From a bacterium (GTDB taxonomy: Bacteria > Patescibacteriota > Saccharimonadia > Saccharimonadales > UBA4665), in assembly GCA_021848145.1 (NCBI GenBank), contig JAJZMX010000004.1, forward strand, positions 310,001 through 374,000: 64,000 bases of DNA. Direction: 5' to 3'. Shown here piece by piece: positions 39,948 to 49,468 of the stretch (within the stretch, counting starts at the first letter, position 1; each line of letters opens with the position of its first letter). A program made the translations under genes and the position numbers. Below the pieces are notes generated by a model. It was not told the DNA's origin and made no database searches. It saw only the letters and a program-made list of their open reading frames with translations.

Positions 39948-42434
39948 TTAATCTTGCTTAATTTTATCTATAATATTTCCGATTTCCCGATCGGTCAAAG
40001 TCCGCTCATTGCTCTCAGCAGTAATTCTGAACGTCCACTTGACATCCTCATCTCCAGCTGCCTGGTATGCATCAATGGGTTTTATGCCTAAATGAATATC
40101 TGGTATTGATAAGCTTTCAATCCTTTTTTCTATTCGTCTTAATAGATCTTGGTAACCTTTAGCTGCATCGCTTATGGTTACGTCCTGATAAACTTTCGGA
40201 AAACGAGACAGTGGACGATACTCTCTAGGCTGTTCTTTCGTTAATTTTTCTAATTGCTCAAGATCTAGCTCTAGTCCTGCACAAAAGTCTGGAAGTTTAA
40301 GCGAGTGCTTTGATTTTTGATGGAATTCGCCAATATATCCCAGAATCTCGTCTCCAATTAGAACAAGCGAACTACGTCCTTTCTGAAAAGGTTTCATAGA
40401 TTCCTTTATCCAGACGTCATCGTATTGCTTTTTTGCAACAAACCTCAATTCAGAACAGTCAATTCCTAACGTGCCCAATAAATAATCAAGGTAAGCCCTA
40501 AGTTGATAAAATGCTGGGCCTTTAATATTTGCCTTAGTTATCTTTTCTGTTGCCGATACTATTAAAGACAACCTATCTTTCTCTAAGGGTAAGCCATTAC
40601 TATCCATTTCCCCGACTATATGCACTTTTCCAATTTCAAAAAGAACGAACTTCTCAAAACCAGCTTTGTGATTTGGGTGAACTTTGGACATCAAGCTTGG
40701 TATCATTGATATCCTGTAATACTCAAGATCCGGACTTAGAGCATTAGACAGCTTAAACGCTAAGTTAGTTTCCTGGCCAACGGCTTCTAGAAGTTTGCCA
40801 TCAACAAAACTATAAGTTAAAAGTTCATTTGCTCCAGCGGCAGCCAACGATTCACGCACTTTCAGTTTTGTATTAACAAGATTCGGTTTAAAAGGCGGGC
40901 TAGCCAATCGTGATGGTAAACTCATTGGAATTTTGTCAAAGCCAGTTAAACGTGCGACTTCCTCAACTAAGTCGACAGAATCATCTAGATCAGTTCGCCA
41001 AAAAGGAGGTTTTACGTATAGCTTATCCGAGTCAATCCTACACGCTAGCTCGGCATTACCGAGTAGTTCTAATAACTCGTTTGGATTGGTTTTAATTCCC
41101 AAATATGAATCTAGCTTCTTAATATCTAAGCTCACCTCCTCAGGAAGTTTAAGATCGTCCGCCATACTGTCTACGACTTCAGAAATGATATCAGCATCAG
41201 GGCATAGTTCATTTATTAATGAAGTGGCGTAAGCAAGTATTGGCGCGCACTGCCAAGGCGACTGACCTTTATTAAAGCGTGTAACAGCTTCAGAAAAAAT
41301 ACCATGAGACATAGAAGTTTTTCGGACTTTGTACATATCAAAGTTTGCACATTCTAAAACTATAGACGTAGTGTTATGGCTTACTTCACTATCGCGTCCA
41401 CCCATAACACCTCCCAACGCCAGCACTTTGTCGGAGTTGGCTATTACAATATCTTCGCTGGTTAAATTAATCTCAGAGCCGTCAATGGTAACTAATTTCT
41501 CGTTATCTTCAGCGTTTCTAACAATCAATTCGACTTTATCATTACCCGAAACTTTATCTAAATCATATGCGTGTAATGGCTGCCCAGTGGCAATCATTAC
41601 AAAATTAGTCACATCAACAATATTATTAATAGGTCGAATGCCACATCGGGATAAATAGCTCTGCATCCATAAAGGACTTGGCTTCACTTTAATATTCCCT
41701 ATAGACACGCTCATAAAACGCGGGCAACTGCTGTTTTTTAGCCTGTTTTCTACACTAAGATTACCGCTAGCATTGGAAGTAAGGTTGTTATCAAGACTAT
41801 ACCAGTCAGGACTTTTAAAGGGTCTTTTAAATATCGCGGCTATTTCCCTTGCGACACCGATCTGGCCAAACAAATCAGGCCGGTGAGTAAACATTTTGTT
41901 TTCAATATCTATAACCCAGTCATCTAAATGCAGATATTCAACCAGACTATTACCAAAATCGCTTCCTTCTGGCAAGACAACAATCCCCTCATGGTCATTT
42001 GACAAAGCCAATTCTTTAGCGCTGGCCAACATGCCATTGCTAATTACTCCCATAATTTTACGGGAATCAAGCCTTAAGGGGGTTTCGCCTGCCGAAGATG
42101 GCACTATACTACCAGGAGGCAACCATACTGCAACTTGACCCTCCTGAACGTTAGCTGCGCCACAAACTACCTTAATTAAGCCGTCTTGTTGACGATCAAC
42201 GTCATTGCGCTCGTGTTTGTCATCAATAAGACATACGCTTAAGTGATCGCTTCCCTCTAGCTTTTTTGTACTAACAACTTTAACTATTAATGCGTCCTGA
42301 TAAAAAGGTTTTAGGTATCGAACATTCTCAACTTCGCCAAGCTGCGATCCAATACGATCAATTATTGCCTCGGGGTCTTTGGGTAAATCTAGCCCCTGGT
42401 TTAGCATTTCCATAAATGCTAAAGAGATTTTCAT
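39948..42434 (-). CDS. pheT: Phenylalanyl-tRNA synthetase beta subunit
   Basis: tRNA-binding domain, B5 and FDX-ACB domains (RFPKVYQDVTI); adjacent pheS. Confidence 0.95.
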   Translation of the reverse strand: MKISLAFMEMLNQGLDLPKDPEAIIDRIGSQLGEVENVRYLKPFYQDALIVKVVSTKKLEGSDHLSVCLIDDKHERNDVDRQQDGLIKVVCGAANVQEGQVAVWLPPGSIVPSSAGETPLRLDSRKIMGVISNGMLASAKELALSNDHEGIVVLPEGSDFGNSLVEYLHLDDWVIDIENKMFTHRPDLFGQIGVAREIAAIFKRPFKSPDWYSLDNNLTSNASGNLSVENRLKNSSCPRFMSVSIGNIKVKPSPLWMQSYLSRCGIRPINNIVDVTNFVMIATGQPLHAYDLDKVSGNDKVELIVRNAEDNEKLVTIDGSEINLTSEDIVIANSDKVLALGGVMGGRDSEVSHNTTSIVLECANFDMYKVRKTSMSHGIFSEAVTRFNKGQSPWQCAPILAYATSLINELCPDADIISEVVDSMADDLKLPEEVSLDIKKLDSYLGIKTNPNELLELLGNAELACRIDSDKLYVKPPFWRTDLDDSVDLVEEVARLTGFDKIPMSLPSRLASPPFKPNLVNTKLKVRESLAAAGANELLTYSFVDGKLLEAVGQETNLAFKLSNALSPDLEYYRISMIPSLMSKVHPNHKAGFEKFVLFEIGKVHIVGEMDSNGLPLEKDRLSLIVSATEKITKANIKGPAFYQLRAYLDYLLGTLGIDCSELRFVAKKQYDDVWIKESMKPFQKGRSSLVLIGDEILGYIGEFHQKSKHSLKLPDFCAGLELDLEQLEKLTKEQPREYRPLSRFPKVYQDVTISDAAKGYQDLLRRIEKRIESLSIPDIHLGIKPIDAYQAAGDEDVKWTFRITAESNERTLTDREIGNIIDKIKQD

Positions 42435-43504
42435 GAGTCTCCTCCTGCACTAAATTGACGTAAAAAATCCAGACGGCCTGATTCAAACAACCTAACATCC
42501 TCTATGTTATGCTTCATCATTACTAAACGATCGACGCCACATCCCCAAGCGAATCCCTGATAAATTTCAGGATCAATACCACCTGCCTTTAAAACATTAG
42601 GGTGAATCATGCCACATCCTAAAAGCTCTATCCACCCACTGTACGAGCAGACACGACAACCGGCTTTTGAACAAAACGGACAACTAATAGCAAACTCTAA
42701 AGAAGGCTCTGTAAACGGAAAGTAAAATGGCTGGGTTTTAATCTCAATGTCAGTGCCATAATATTTTTCAAGAAATGTCTTTAGGCTAGCTAATAGGTTA
42801 CCAATGTTAACATCTTTGCCGACAAAAACACCTTCAAATTGATAGAAAGTATGTTCATGCCTAGCGTCAACATCCTCATTCCTGAATACACGACCTGGTA
42901 AAATTGCTGCAATAGAATTACCTTCTTCAAGGTTAGATTTAAACTTAGTGAGTACACGGTTCTGCATAGTCGAAGTATGAGCCGGGGCAAGCCATGGCTT
43001 GCCCTCTTTATCCTTCTGTTCAGTCATAAATGTATCGTAATCATCCCGAGCTGGGTGGCCTTCCGGGAAGTTTAGCGAAGTAAACATGTGCCAGTCGTCA
43101 TCTATCTCCCTCGAGGGAATAACAGAAAAACCCATTGATTCGAAAATGTCACAGATGTAATCAATTTCTTTTGTGAGAGGATGCAAACTACCCATATTTG
43201 CGTCTAAAAGGGATGGCCTGTTTGACATGTCTACGTTTGGAGCAAACGGTGCGGTGACATCAATTGGCGGCAGCGATTCAGCTTGATTCACATGCTGGTC
43301 AACGGCCAAGGCAATTTCTTCTTTTAGGCTATTTACAGCCTTGCCAAAATAAGCTCTTTGATCTGGCTCTATCTTTGGGATTCGCTCATAGAGCGCCCTA
43401 AGCTCTGGCGAACGTAACAAGGAGCGTTTGTCATCAATTTTCTCTAGCTGATCTAAGAGATGCTTTTTGGCAAGCTCTATTTCTTTAATAAGTTCTTCGT
43501 TCAT
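42431..43504 (-). CDS. pheS: Phenylalanyl-tRNA synthetase alpha subunit
   Basis: HPLTKEIDYICDIFESMGF, FEGVFVGKDV, GCGMIHPNVL, GFAWGCGVDRLVM. Confidence 0.96.
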   Translation of the reverse strand: MNEELIKEIELAKKHLLDQLEKIDDKRSLLRSPELRALYERIPKIEPDQRAYFGKAVNSLKEEIALAVDQHVNQAESLPPIDVTAPFAPNVDMSNRPSLLDANMGSLHPLTKEIDYICDIFESMGFSVIPSREIDDDWHMFTSLNFPEGHPARDDYDTFMTEQKDKEGKPWLAPAHTSTMQNRVLTKFKSNLEEGNSIAAILPGRVFRNEDVDARHEHTFYQFEGVFVGKDVNIGNLLASLKTFLEKYYGTDIEIKTQPFYFPFTEPSLEFAISCPFCSKAGCRVCSYSGWIELLGCGMIHPNVLKAGGIDPEIYQGFAWGCGVDRLVMMKHNIEDVRLFESGRLDFLRQFSAGGDS

Positions 43505-43582
43505 AGGACTAATGATCAGTATACCAGTTAGAAGAAGTTATAACTTTGTTGGGATTAAGCACAAGAGATATACTTTTAGGAA

Positions 43583-44914
43583 ATGCAAACTCCAACCAAT
43601 TTACTCTCAGAAGCGTATTCAGTTTTAGATGCTAACGACAAAGCCACCTATACTCAGCCATCTGCGGAATTATACCCACACCAGTGGCTATGGGATAGTT
43701 GTTTTATTGCAATAGGACTTAGGCATAAGGACCAGGATCGGGCAATGAGTGAAATTTTAGGCTTATTCAGGGGCCAGTGGCAAAACGGCATGATACCAAA
43801 CATCATATTCAACGAAGAAAACCACTACAAAACAGATCGGGACTTATGGCGTAGCTGGGTAAGCCCCTATGCCCCTAGAGGAGTTTCAACAACAGGAATT
43901 ACGCAACCACCAATGCTAGCAGAAGCAATCGTTAAAGTTGGTGAAAAGCTTACTCTAAGCGACCGGCGCCATTGGTATCGCCAAGTTTTTGAACCGTTAG
44001 TTAAATACCACCAGTGGATTTATACCGATCGCGACCCGCATAAAGAAGGTTTGGCTTTATTAATTCATCCTTGGGAAGTGGGCATGGATAATACTCCTCC
44101 TTGGATGTCTGAATTACAAGAACATCAACTAAGTTGGTGGATTAGAGCTATTAAGCTAACCCGATCAGACACTATACTAACAATGCTCAGAAGGGATACT
44201 CATAACATACCCTCAAGCCAAAGGTTTGCGACTATTGAAGCTCTAGCACTGTTCGATATTCAAAGACGATTGAGACGAAAAGCCTACGATATTGAACGCA
44301 TACTTGACCATTCAATGTTCGCCATCGAGGACGTTGCGTTTAACGCCATTCTTATAAGGAACAACGATCAACTAATTAAGATAGCTAAAGTAATCCAGGA
44401 AGTACTTCCTTCTGATCTAATGGAAAGCATGGATAAAACAAGACAAGCTTTTGAACAACTATGGGATCCCTTAAGTGCTCAGTATTATTCTCGAGACTTT
44501 ATTACCCATCGTTTGCTTAAAGTGCCTTCTGTTGCCAGCCTATTAGGGCTGTACTCTGGATCTATTGGCGAAGAAAGGGCACGCAGTTTAGTGCACCAAT
44601 TATCGGATAAGCATAGTTATGCCCTGAACAGCCCTATTCCTACCGTGCCTAAAAATTCATCCTGGTTTAACCCAGTTAACTATTGGCAAGGACCTGCATG
44701 GGTAAATGTAAATTGGTTAATAATAGATGGTTTACTAAGATATGGGTACAAAAAGGAAGCTAGTAAGCTCAGGGACTCCACCCTATCTATGATTACAAGT
44801 CAGGGTTGTTTTGAATACTTTAATCCTGATGATGGCAGTGGAATTGGTGCTCCCAACTTCTCGTGGACAGCGGCTCTAGCAATTGATTTATACTTAAACC
44901 CTATCATTGTTTGA
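43583..44914 (+). CDS. (alpha/alpha)6 glycoside hydrolase, GH63/mannosylglycerate-hydrolase-like
   Basis: YPHQWLWDSCFIAIGLRH, GMIPNI, HPWEVGMDNTPPW, YWQGPAWVNVNWLI. Confidence 0.82.
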   Translation: MQTPTNLLSEAYSVLDANDKATYTQPSAELYPHQWLWDSCFIAIGLRHKDQDRAMSEILGLFRGQWQNGMIPNIIFNEENHYKTDRDLWRSWVSPYAPRGVSTTGITQPPMLAEAIVKVGEKLTLSDRRHWYRQVFEPLVKYHQWIYTDRDPHKEGLALLIHPWEVGMDNTPPWMSELQEHQLSWWIRAIKLTRSDTILTMLRRDTHNIPSSQRFATIEALALFDIQRRLRRKAYDIERILDHSMFAIEDVAFNAILIRNNDQLIKIAKVIQEVLPSDLMESMDKTRQAFEQLWDPLSAQYYSRDFITHRLLKVPSVASLLGLYSGSIGEERARSLVHQLSDKHSYALNSPIPTVPKNSSWFNPVNYWQGPAWVNVNWLIIDGLLRYGYKKEASKLRDSTLSMITSQGCFEYFNPDDGSGIGAPNFSWTAALAIDLYLNPIIV

Positions 44915-46000
44915 ATTTTCCAAAGTTGGGCGGTCTAACGACATAGGATCAACTTTAGGGTCTGTCTTGCCGGTAATCTTAAGAACGTCTTTATCTACCT
45001 TAGACAACTCTTTGTGCGCTGCATTAAAATGACCAACGGTAGTACCAAGTGAATTACCCAGCTTATTCATCAGAGCCTCGTAAGAGTTTATGTGCCTGCC
45101 TAAATCACCTACTCGTTGCTGAATAACCTTTGCCTGCTCCTCTATATGAAGACTGCGCAAACCCTGCAGCACCGTCTGAAGGTAGGCTAGAAAACTAGTA
45201 GGGCTAACAATAATAACGTTCTTATCCCTAAACGCATACTCAATTAAGTCTCTAGCGGCTATGTCAGTAGAACCAACCTTATTAATAAGAAGGTCATAGT
45301 ATATAGCCTCGCTCGGTATGAACATAAATGCAAAATCCATCGTTCCGATTTGAGGCCTAATATATTTGGATGTCTCGTCTATTCTCTGTTTCAAGTCTGA
45401 CCTAAATTGTTTAGCCAGAGAAAGTTTGCGCTCTCGGTTCTTTTCTTCAACTAAACGGTTATAGTTTTCTAATGAAAACTTAGCATCAACAGGTAGCATG
45501 ATTCCTTTATCTAAGAAGATTACAGCGTCGGGAATAAGATCCTGTCCCTCATCGTTCTTGCCTATTTTGTGTTGCATCTTGAAACGATCTGGTGGTAGTA
45601 CATTATCTAGCACAGACTCAAGATAATATTCTCCTAGTACTCCTCGCTGCTTTGGGTTTTGGAGTACATTTTGAAGTGTCTTTAACTCATCAGTGATACT
45701 AACAACTTGCTTATTAGACTCTTTTAGTTCGGTTAAGCTTCTTGTTACCTCCGTAATAAGTTTTGTGCTCTCACTAAACTGCTTTTGAAGAGAATTCACC
45801 ATTAAGGATTGACTCTTATCTAAACGATCGCCAATTTGTGAGTTTAGGTTGTCCTTTAGGTTAATTATATCTTCGCTAAGCCTGTCTAGGTCTTTTTTCA
45901 GCAGAAGTGCGGATTCCGACTCGCCCGCTATTGATTTCTTATAAACAAGCAAGGCTAACAGAATAAGGGCAATACTTAAAATAATAACCGCAACAAGCAT
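44894..46000 (-). CDS. rmuC: DNA recombination protein RmuC homolog
   Basis: RGVLGEYYLESVL, PDAVIFLDKGIMLPVDAKFSLENY, TSFLAYLQTVLQGLR; N-terminal TM and coiled coil. Confidence 0.92.
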   Translation of the reverse strand: MLVAVIILSIALILLALLVYKKSIAGESESALLLKKDLDRLSEDIINLKDNLNSQIGDRLDKSQSLMVNSLQKQFSESTKLITEVTRSLTELKESNKQVVSITDELKTLQNVLQNPKQRGVLGEYYLESVLDNVLPPDRFKMQHKIGKNDEGQDLIPDAVIFLDKGIMLPVDAKFSLENYNRLVEEKNRERKLSLAKQFRSDLKQRIDETSKYIRPQIGTMDFAFMFIPSEAIYYDLLINKVGSTDIAARDLIEYAFRDKNVIIVSPTSFLAYLQTVLQGLRSLHIEEQAKVIQQRVGDLGRHINSYEALMNKLGNSLGTTVGHFNAAHKELSKVDKDVLKITGKTDPKVDPMSLDRPTLENSNNDRV

Positions 46001-46058
46001 TATGGCTTAGATTATAGCTTAGACTAGTCTTCTCTAAAATTGTTGCTATGATAAATTT

Positions 46059-47321
46059 ATGTATCCCCTAAGGTATAGCCGGAAATTTAAGACTAAACGT
46101 CTTATAGGCGGATCTCTCGCAGTAATACTGATTGCTATCGGTGTGTTTACTTATGTTAACTTCAATAAACCTTCAGACACTAATACTAGAAACGATTCTT
46201 CTTCCGCAGTTAGTTCGGGTAACAAATCTGTATCTTCTAGATCTAACAACAAAGGCATAAGGTTAATAGCCACCGGCGACTGGATCGCTCACGATTCAAT
46301 TAACTCGGCAGCTAAACAACCAAATGGCAACTATAACTACATGCCAATGGTAAACGACTTTATCCCTATCTTTAAAGCTGCCAACATACGCTTTTGTAAT
46401 GACCCGATCCTTAACGGAGGCCAAAGCTTAGGTATAAGCGGTTATCCGAAGTTTAACTCACCAACACAGTTCGTTACCGACATGGGTAAACTTGGCTGTA
46501 ACTTAGCCAACCTGGCGTCAAACCATAGCTTCGACTTTACCCAACAAAACATAACGAACTCCGTCAGTGCTTGGCAAAAAGTCCCTAATATGCTTGCTTT
46601 TGCAGGCGAAAACCAGAACCAGGCACAGCATGATTCAGTGCGCTATTTTACGCTTGACGGAGTAAAGTTCGCATTTTTGGCCTACACGACGTATATAAAT
46701 ACAGATGCTCCTGTTCAAAACAGTTACGGAGTTAATATTTTTACTAACTCGTTTGCGCAACAACAAATATCTGAAGCTAGAGCTGGTGGTGCAAAATTTA
46801 TTATAGTCAGTATGCGTTGGGGAACTGAATATGCAACTACCGTAAACCCAACCGAAGTCCAAGATGCCCAATTTCTGGCTGACCAGGGTGTTAACCTCGT
46901 TTTAGGCCACGGCACTCACGAGCTGCAGCCTGTTGCGTGGCTTACTGGCAAAAATGGTAATAAAACTCTTGTTTGGTACGGCCTTGGAGATTTTCTACAG
47001 TCACAAATACCCGCGCAAACAGTCTTTAATGGTATTCCAGTAATGGATATTAATCCGAAAACACTTAGTATTAGCAACCTGGCTTTTTTACCCATATTTA
47101 TGCATTACGATTGGTCCGCCCAGCAAGCTGCGGCTCAAGATTTAAGTGCAAGAACTAATTTGCACCTATATCTGTTAGAAAATGTTACCCAAAAAATGAT
47201 TAATGATCAGCAACTTAATACTACCGTAACTGCACAAGAACAACGTTTGGAAAATACTTTAACAAGTGACGGCATTAATGTACCATTAATAAACTCCAAA
47301 CAGTATTTATCTACACATTAA
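46059..47321 (+). CDS. CapA-like (PGA_cap) metallophosphatase-fold protein, membrane anchored
   Basis: TGDWIAHDSIN, NLASNHSFDF, FIIVSMRWGTEY, GVNLVLGHGTHELQP. Confidence 0.82.
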   Translation: MYPLRYSRKFKTKRLIGGSLAVILIAIGVFTYVNFNKPSDTNTRNDSSSAVSSGNKSVSSRSNNKGIRLIATGDWIAHDSINSAAKQPNGNYNYMPMVNDFIPIFKAANIRFCNDPILNGGQSLGISGYPKFNSPTQFVTDMGKLGCNLANLASNHSFDFTQQNITNSVSAWQKVPNMLAFAGENQNQAQHDSVRYFTLDGVKFAFLAYTTYINTDAPVQNSYGVNIFTNSFAQQQISEARAGGAKFIIVSMRWGTEYATTVNPTEVQDAQFLADQGVNLVLGHGTHELQPVAWLTGKNGNKTLVWYGLGDFLQSQIPAQTVFNGIPVMDINPKTLSISNLAFLPIFMHYDWSAQQAAAQDLSARTNLHLYLLENVTQKMINDQQLNTTVTAQEQRLENTLTSDGINVPLINSKQYLSTH

Positions 47322-47350
47322 TAAGAAAGACCCTTGGTTATAATAAAAAT

Positions 47351-47992
47351 ATGCATCCTAGTAATAATCCTTATGCACGGAAGAAGCATCCGAAACGCTA
47401 CATTAAGTGGATTGTGACTGTAGTAATAATTGGTGGGCTAGCATATCTATCGACTTTCGTGGTTCTTAAGAATCCGACTAAAGCTGTCGCAGTTAATCCA
47501 AGCCACAATCTATCGCAAATAGTATCATCAACACCCAAGCCCGCTCCTATATACAACCCCTGCTCCTCTAATCAGCTAACGAAACTTATAGTGGTCAGCA
47601 TAAGCAAGAGGCACACATGGGCTTGCCAAGGAAGATCGGCAGTCATAAGCACTCCTGTTATAACTGGAAATGAAAATCTTGCTTCAGACCTAACTCCGAC
47701 TGGTACCTACCATATTATTTCTAAGCAGAAGGATGTAAAGCTAATTGGTTGCGACACCGACCAACCAAATGTTTGCTGGAGTGACTTTGTCCACTATGAC
47801 ATGATATTCCTATATAATAAGTATGGTCATTACGACTTTCACGATGCAACCTGGCGTACCCCAAAAGATTTCGGTAACATAAGCCCTAACTCATCTAACG
47901 CATCGCACGGTTGTGTAGAAACTCCGATCAATGCCATGAGCCAGTTATACAATTGGGCAAACATCGGTACTCCAATAGAAATACAAACCTGA
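47351..47992 (+). CDS. L,D-transpeptidase (YkuD) with N-terminal TM
   Basis: TPTGTYHI, HDATWRTPKDFGN...SNASHGCVET. Confidence 0.9.
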   Translation: MHPSNNPYARKKHPKRYIKWIVTVVIIGGLAYLSTFVVLKNPTKAVAVNPSHNLSQIVSSTPKPAPIYNPCSSNQLTKLIVVSISKRHTWACQGRSAVISTPVITGNENLASDLTPTGTYHIISKQKDVKLIGCDTDQPNVCWSDFVHYDMIFLYNKYGHYDFHDATWRTPKDFGNISPNSSNASHGCVETPINAMSQLYNWANIGTPIEIQT

Positions 47993-48049
47993 TCAACTCC
48001 TAAGCTAATTTTCAATAATAATAAAATACTATTAAAATCAAAGGTAATT

Positions 48050-48739
48050 ATGTCACGTAAACGACAAGAATATACTAGTTACAGGCCTAATCCTCAGTCC
48101 TATTCATATGCAAGGAGGATAGAAAGTCGTAAAAAATCTAAAAATCACTCACTATTTAAGCTTCTTATAGTTTTTTTAATCCTAATTGGCGCCTCTTTTG
48201 TACTTTTTGAACATGCCAGCGGTAATACTACTAGCTTTACGACAGTACCATCAGTTGAAGGCAAACCGAAGGCATCATCAAAAACGATAGCTAAGGCTAA
48301 GATAAATTACTGCGAAAGCAATACATTAAGTAAGGAAATAGTAGTAAAACTTTCTTTGCAAAAGCTTTGGGCCTGCCATTACTCTACCTCTATATATAGC
48401 TCACCGGTTATTACCGGCTACACGAAATATGCTGCTGACAAAACACCAACTGGGACTTATTCGGTTTTCACTAAAGAAAAAAATGTAACTCTAAGGGGTA
48501 CCGATGGTGTAACGACTTGGAGCGATCCGGTATCATATTGGATGCCATTCTTATTTAATAAGTATGGCGCATATGGTTTGCATGACGCAACATGGGTATC
48601 AAACAGCTTATATGGACACGTTAATGTTAATACTGATTACAAGAATTCTTCGAAAGGGTGCGTCGAACTGCCTCTTTTGGCCGCTAAGTGGGTGTACGGT
48701 TGGGTACAGGTTGGAACACAGATAGTGATAGAAGCTTAA
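48050..48739 (+). CDS. L,D-transpeptidase (YkuD) paralog with SKGC in place of SHGC
   Basis: TPTGTYSV, LHDATWVSNSLYGH...NSSKGCVEL; same architecture as the preceding gene. Confidence 0.85.
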   Translation: MSRKRQEYTSYRPNPQSYSYARRIESRKKSKNHSLFKLLIVFLILIGASFVLFEHASGNTTSFTTVPSVEGKPKASSKTIAKAKINYCESNTLSKEIVVKLSLQKLWACHYSTSIYSSPVITGYTKYAADKTPTGTYSVFTKEKNVTLRGTDGVTTWSDPVSYWMPFLFNKYGAYGLHDATWVSNSLYGHVNVNTDYKNSSKGCVELPLLAAKWVYGWVQVGTQIVIEA

Positions 48740-48752
48740 AAGTCTACTAAAA

Positions 48753-48776
48753 GACCCGGGCGTCAATTCCCGGGTC
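48753..48776 (+). terminator. Hairpin 1 of a tandem hairpin region downstream of the L,D-transpeptidase genes
   Basis: GACCCGGG-CGTCAATT-CCCGGGTC, perfect 8-bp stem. Confidence 0.65.
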
Positions 48777-48779
48777 GAT

Positions 48780-48800
48780 TAGGAAGCCTCACACTTCCTA
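48780..48800 (+). terminator. Hairpin 2 with trailing T-tract
   Basis: TAGGAAG-CCTCACA-CTTCCTA then ATTTTTAGG. Confidence 0.7.
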
Positions 48801-48843
48801 ATTTTTAGGATAGGACTTAGTTGTTCTAAATGCAATAGTGATA

Positions 48844-49434
48844 TTATTCACGCCTTGATATGTAAGGGTTTCCCATTAGCGCAACTCGCCAAAGCTTAAC
48901 TTTATCCATATCTTCCCTAATCCCTATACGAGGAGTCCATCTAACTAATTCTTTGCCAACTGGCTGATTCATGATTAAGGTTAATGGTTGTTTTCTTAAG
49001 TCGTGACCATTAAAACTTAAGTTTATATTAAGAGCCTGGGTAAGCTTAGCCGGACCATTTGTTAATTGCTTAATATTGTCAGTCCCCCTGTTAATCTGCA
49101 TTTTATCTATACCCTTTAACGGCTCAATTGCCCTTATTAATACTGCAGAACCATTATCTTCTGAACCAATAACTATATTCATGCAATAGTGCATGCCGTA
49201 TGTAAAATAAACGTACAAATGACCGGCTGGCCCAAACATTGCAGAATTACGCTTAGTAACTCCCCTATAACTATGACTGGATGCATCCGACTGATCATAA
49301 GCTTCGGTCTCTACGATTCTACCGACCAAGTTAACACCATTGACTACCCTAACTATTTCACAACCTATAAGACGGTAAGCGGCATCTTCTGCACTTAAGT
49401 AGTTAAGCTCATTTATTAAGTCTGTGTTCATCAT
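48844..49434 (-). CDS. 3-methyladenine DNA glycosylase (AAG/MPG family)
   Basis: GRIVETEAYDQSDASSHSYRGVTKRNSAMFGPAGHLYVYFTYGMHYCMNIV. Confidence 0.95.
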   Translation of the reverse strand: MMNTDLINELNYLSAEDAAYRLIGCEIVRVVNGVNLVGRIVETEAYDQSDASSHSYRGVTKRNSAMFGPAGHLYVYFTYGMHYCMNIVIGSEDNGSAVLIRAIEPLKGIDKMQINRGTDNIKQLTNGPAKLTQALNINLSFNGHDLRKQPLTLIMNQPVGKELVRWTPRIGIREDMDKVKLWRVALMGNPYISRRE

Positions 49435-49468
49435 TATTACCTAATTATATACAAGGTATACTTTAGAG

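Noticed and set aside
40933-41232. Plus-strand ORFs opposite pheT (40910, 40933, 41329, 41896)
   Set aside because: Shadow ORFs of a conserved coding sequence; composition typical of antisense frames.
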